This document shows positions 13,514 to 14,176 of a stretch of DNA of 14,176 nt, in pieces. The notes under the pieces were generated by a model. That model saw nothing but the letters and a program-made list of their open reading frames with translations, was not told the DNA's origin and made no database searches. Position 1 is the stretch's first letter; each line of letters starts with the position of its first letter. Source of the DNA: Fibrobacter sp. (lineage in GTDB: Bacteria > Fibrobacterota > Fibrobacteria > Fibrobacterales > Fibrobacteraceae); contig JAFZOV010000178.1 in the NCBI GenBank assembly GCA_017550445.1, forward strand, positions 1-14,176, in the 5' to 3' direction. The translations under genes and the position numbers were made by a program.

Positions 13514-14176
13514 TTAGTAAATAAACAGCATCTCACGATACTTCGGCAGAGGCCACTTTTCGTCGGGGATGATGCTTTCGATCTTGTCGACGATAATGCG
13601 GAGATCTGCCATGGCATCGAGGATAACTTCGTGCTTGTCGCCGAGAGCCTTTTCCATGCGGTCGGTTGCAGCAGAGAGAGCCTTGTAGCCTTCGCCGAGT
13701 TCCTTGGCGTAACCATCGACGGCAGCGAATCCCTGAGCGATTGCAAGTTCGTTTGTCTTCAACGCGTTGCTGTAGGCGCAGAGTACCTGCGGGAGCACCA
13801 CATTCTTCGCGATGTCGAATGCAATCTTACCTTCGATGTGGATCTTCTTGTGGTAATCTTCCATGTTGACTTCGTAACGGGAGTCGAGTTCGCGCTTGTT
13901 GAACACGCCGTACTTTTCGAAGAGTGCCACGTTTTCCTTCTTGGCGAGTGCCTGGAGGGCTTCCATGGTGGTGCGGATGTTCGGGAGACCGCGCTTGGCA
14001 GCTTCTTCGACCCATTCGTCGGTGTAGCCGTTGCCGTTGAAGATGACCTTCTTGTGTTCCTTGATGATCGACTGTAACAGCTTCTGCAGTTCTTCGTGGA
14101 ACTTGTCGGCAGGAACGTTCTGCATCTTGTCGGCGATGAGGTCGAAGGCTTCAGCGACGATGGTGTTGAGGATAAC
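13514..14176 (-). CDS. glnN: Glutamine synthetase type III, C-terminal part (runs off the window)
   Basis: The reading frame is open from the window edge to the stop at 13514-13516, giving 220 residues that begin VILNTIVAEAFDLIADKM. The full enzyme of this type has about 700 residues, so roughly the last third is seen. Recognised type III features are FNGNGYTDEWVEEAAKRGLPNIRTTMEAL, where the enzyme's conserved C-terminal region begins, a long helical stretch (YSNALKTNELA, MEKALGDKHEVILDAMADLRIIVDKIE), and the terminal WPLPKYREMLFIY. GSIII makes glutamine from glutamate, ammonia and ATP, and is typical of Bacteroidota, Fibrobacter and some cyanobacteria and clostridia. An ATG at 14123-14125 is internal, not the start. 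A strong terminator follows the gene. Confidence 0.88.
   Translation of the reverse strand, partial: VILNTIVAEAFDLIADKMQNVPADKFHEELQKLLQSIIKEHKKVIFNGNGYTDEWVEEAAKRGLPNIRTTMEALQALAKKENVALFEKYGVFNKRELDSRYEVNMEDYHKKIHIEGKIAFDIAKNVVLPQVLCAYSNALKTNELAIAQGFAAVDGYAKELGEGYKALSAATDRMEKALGDKHEVILDAMADLRIIVDKIESIIPDEKWPLPKYREMLFIY

Overview
This 14.2-kb window is a densely packed bacterial chromosome segment of moderate GC. I infer Fibrobacter or a close relative (phylum Fibrobacterota). The grounds are a type III glutamine synthetase, FIST-linked c-di-GMP enzymes, a glycosyltransferase carrying an NPCBM domain, and dispersed heptad and palindromic repeats between genes. The assignment rests on recognition and no search was run. 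There are no rRNA, tRNA, CRISPR, phage or transposase signals.

Layout. 24-1172 (-) is a MraY-family phosphosugar transferase. It diverges from a small operon with a zinc-ribbon protein (1230-1730) and a LysE/RhtB exporter (1752-2453). The exporter carries an in-frame block of repeat-derived sequence in a cytoplasmic loop. A palindromic hairpin separates the exporter from the convergent NrnA-type DHH phosphoesterase (2485-3444, -). An inverted heptad-repeat array (3466-3562) separates nrnA from a divergent Cof-type HAD phosphatase (3570-4397).

The centre is a c-di-GMP module of two overlapping genes. The first is a FIST sensor with a GGEEF diguanylate cyclase (4511-6388), whose cyclase domain has an unusual insertion of about 40 residues. 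The second is a PAS / degenerate GGDEF / EAL phosphodiesterase (6381-8036). After a second inverted heptad array come a GT-C membrane glycosyltransferase with a C-terminal NPCBM domain (8145-10634) and a translationally coupled GT-B glycosyltransferase (10631-11719), probably acting in surface-glycan synthesis. An unrecognised 228-residue protein (11743-12429) follows. Convergent to it are metF (12439-13326, -) and the 3' part of glnN (13514-14176, -), which ends in a clear intrinsic terminator.

The most interesting signals are these. (1) Five genes that begin transcription units have a TATAAT-like hexamer ending 6-7 nt before the ATG and no usable Shine-Dalgarno, which suggests leaderless mRNAs. 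Genes inside operons, and metF, have good Shine-Dalgarno sites. (2) Heptad arrays arranged as inverted repeats end in the same 18-bp sequence just before two start codons, so they may carry promoters. (3) Repeat DNA has been taken into the exporter coding sequence and into the end of a glycosyltransferase gene. (4) The cyclase domain is interrupted where its inhibitory site normally lies.
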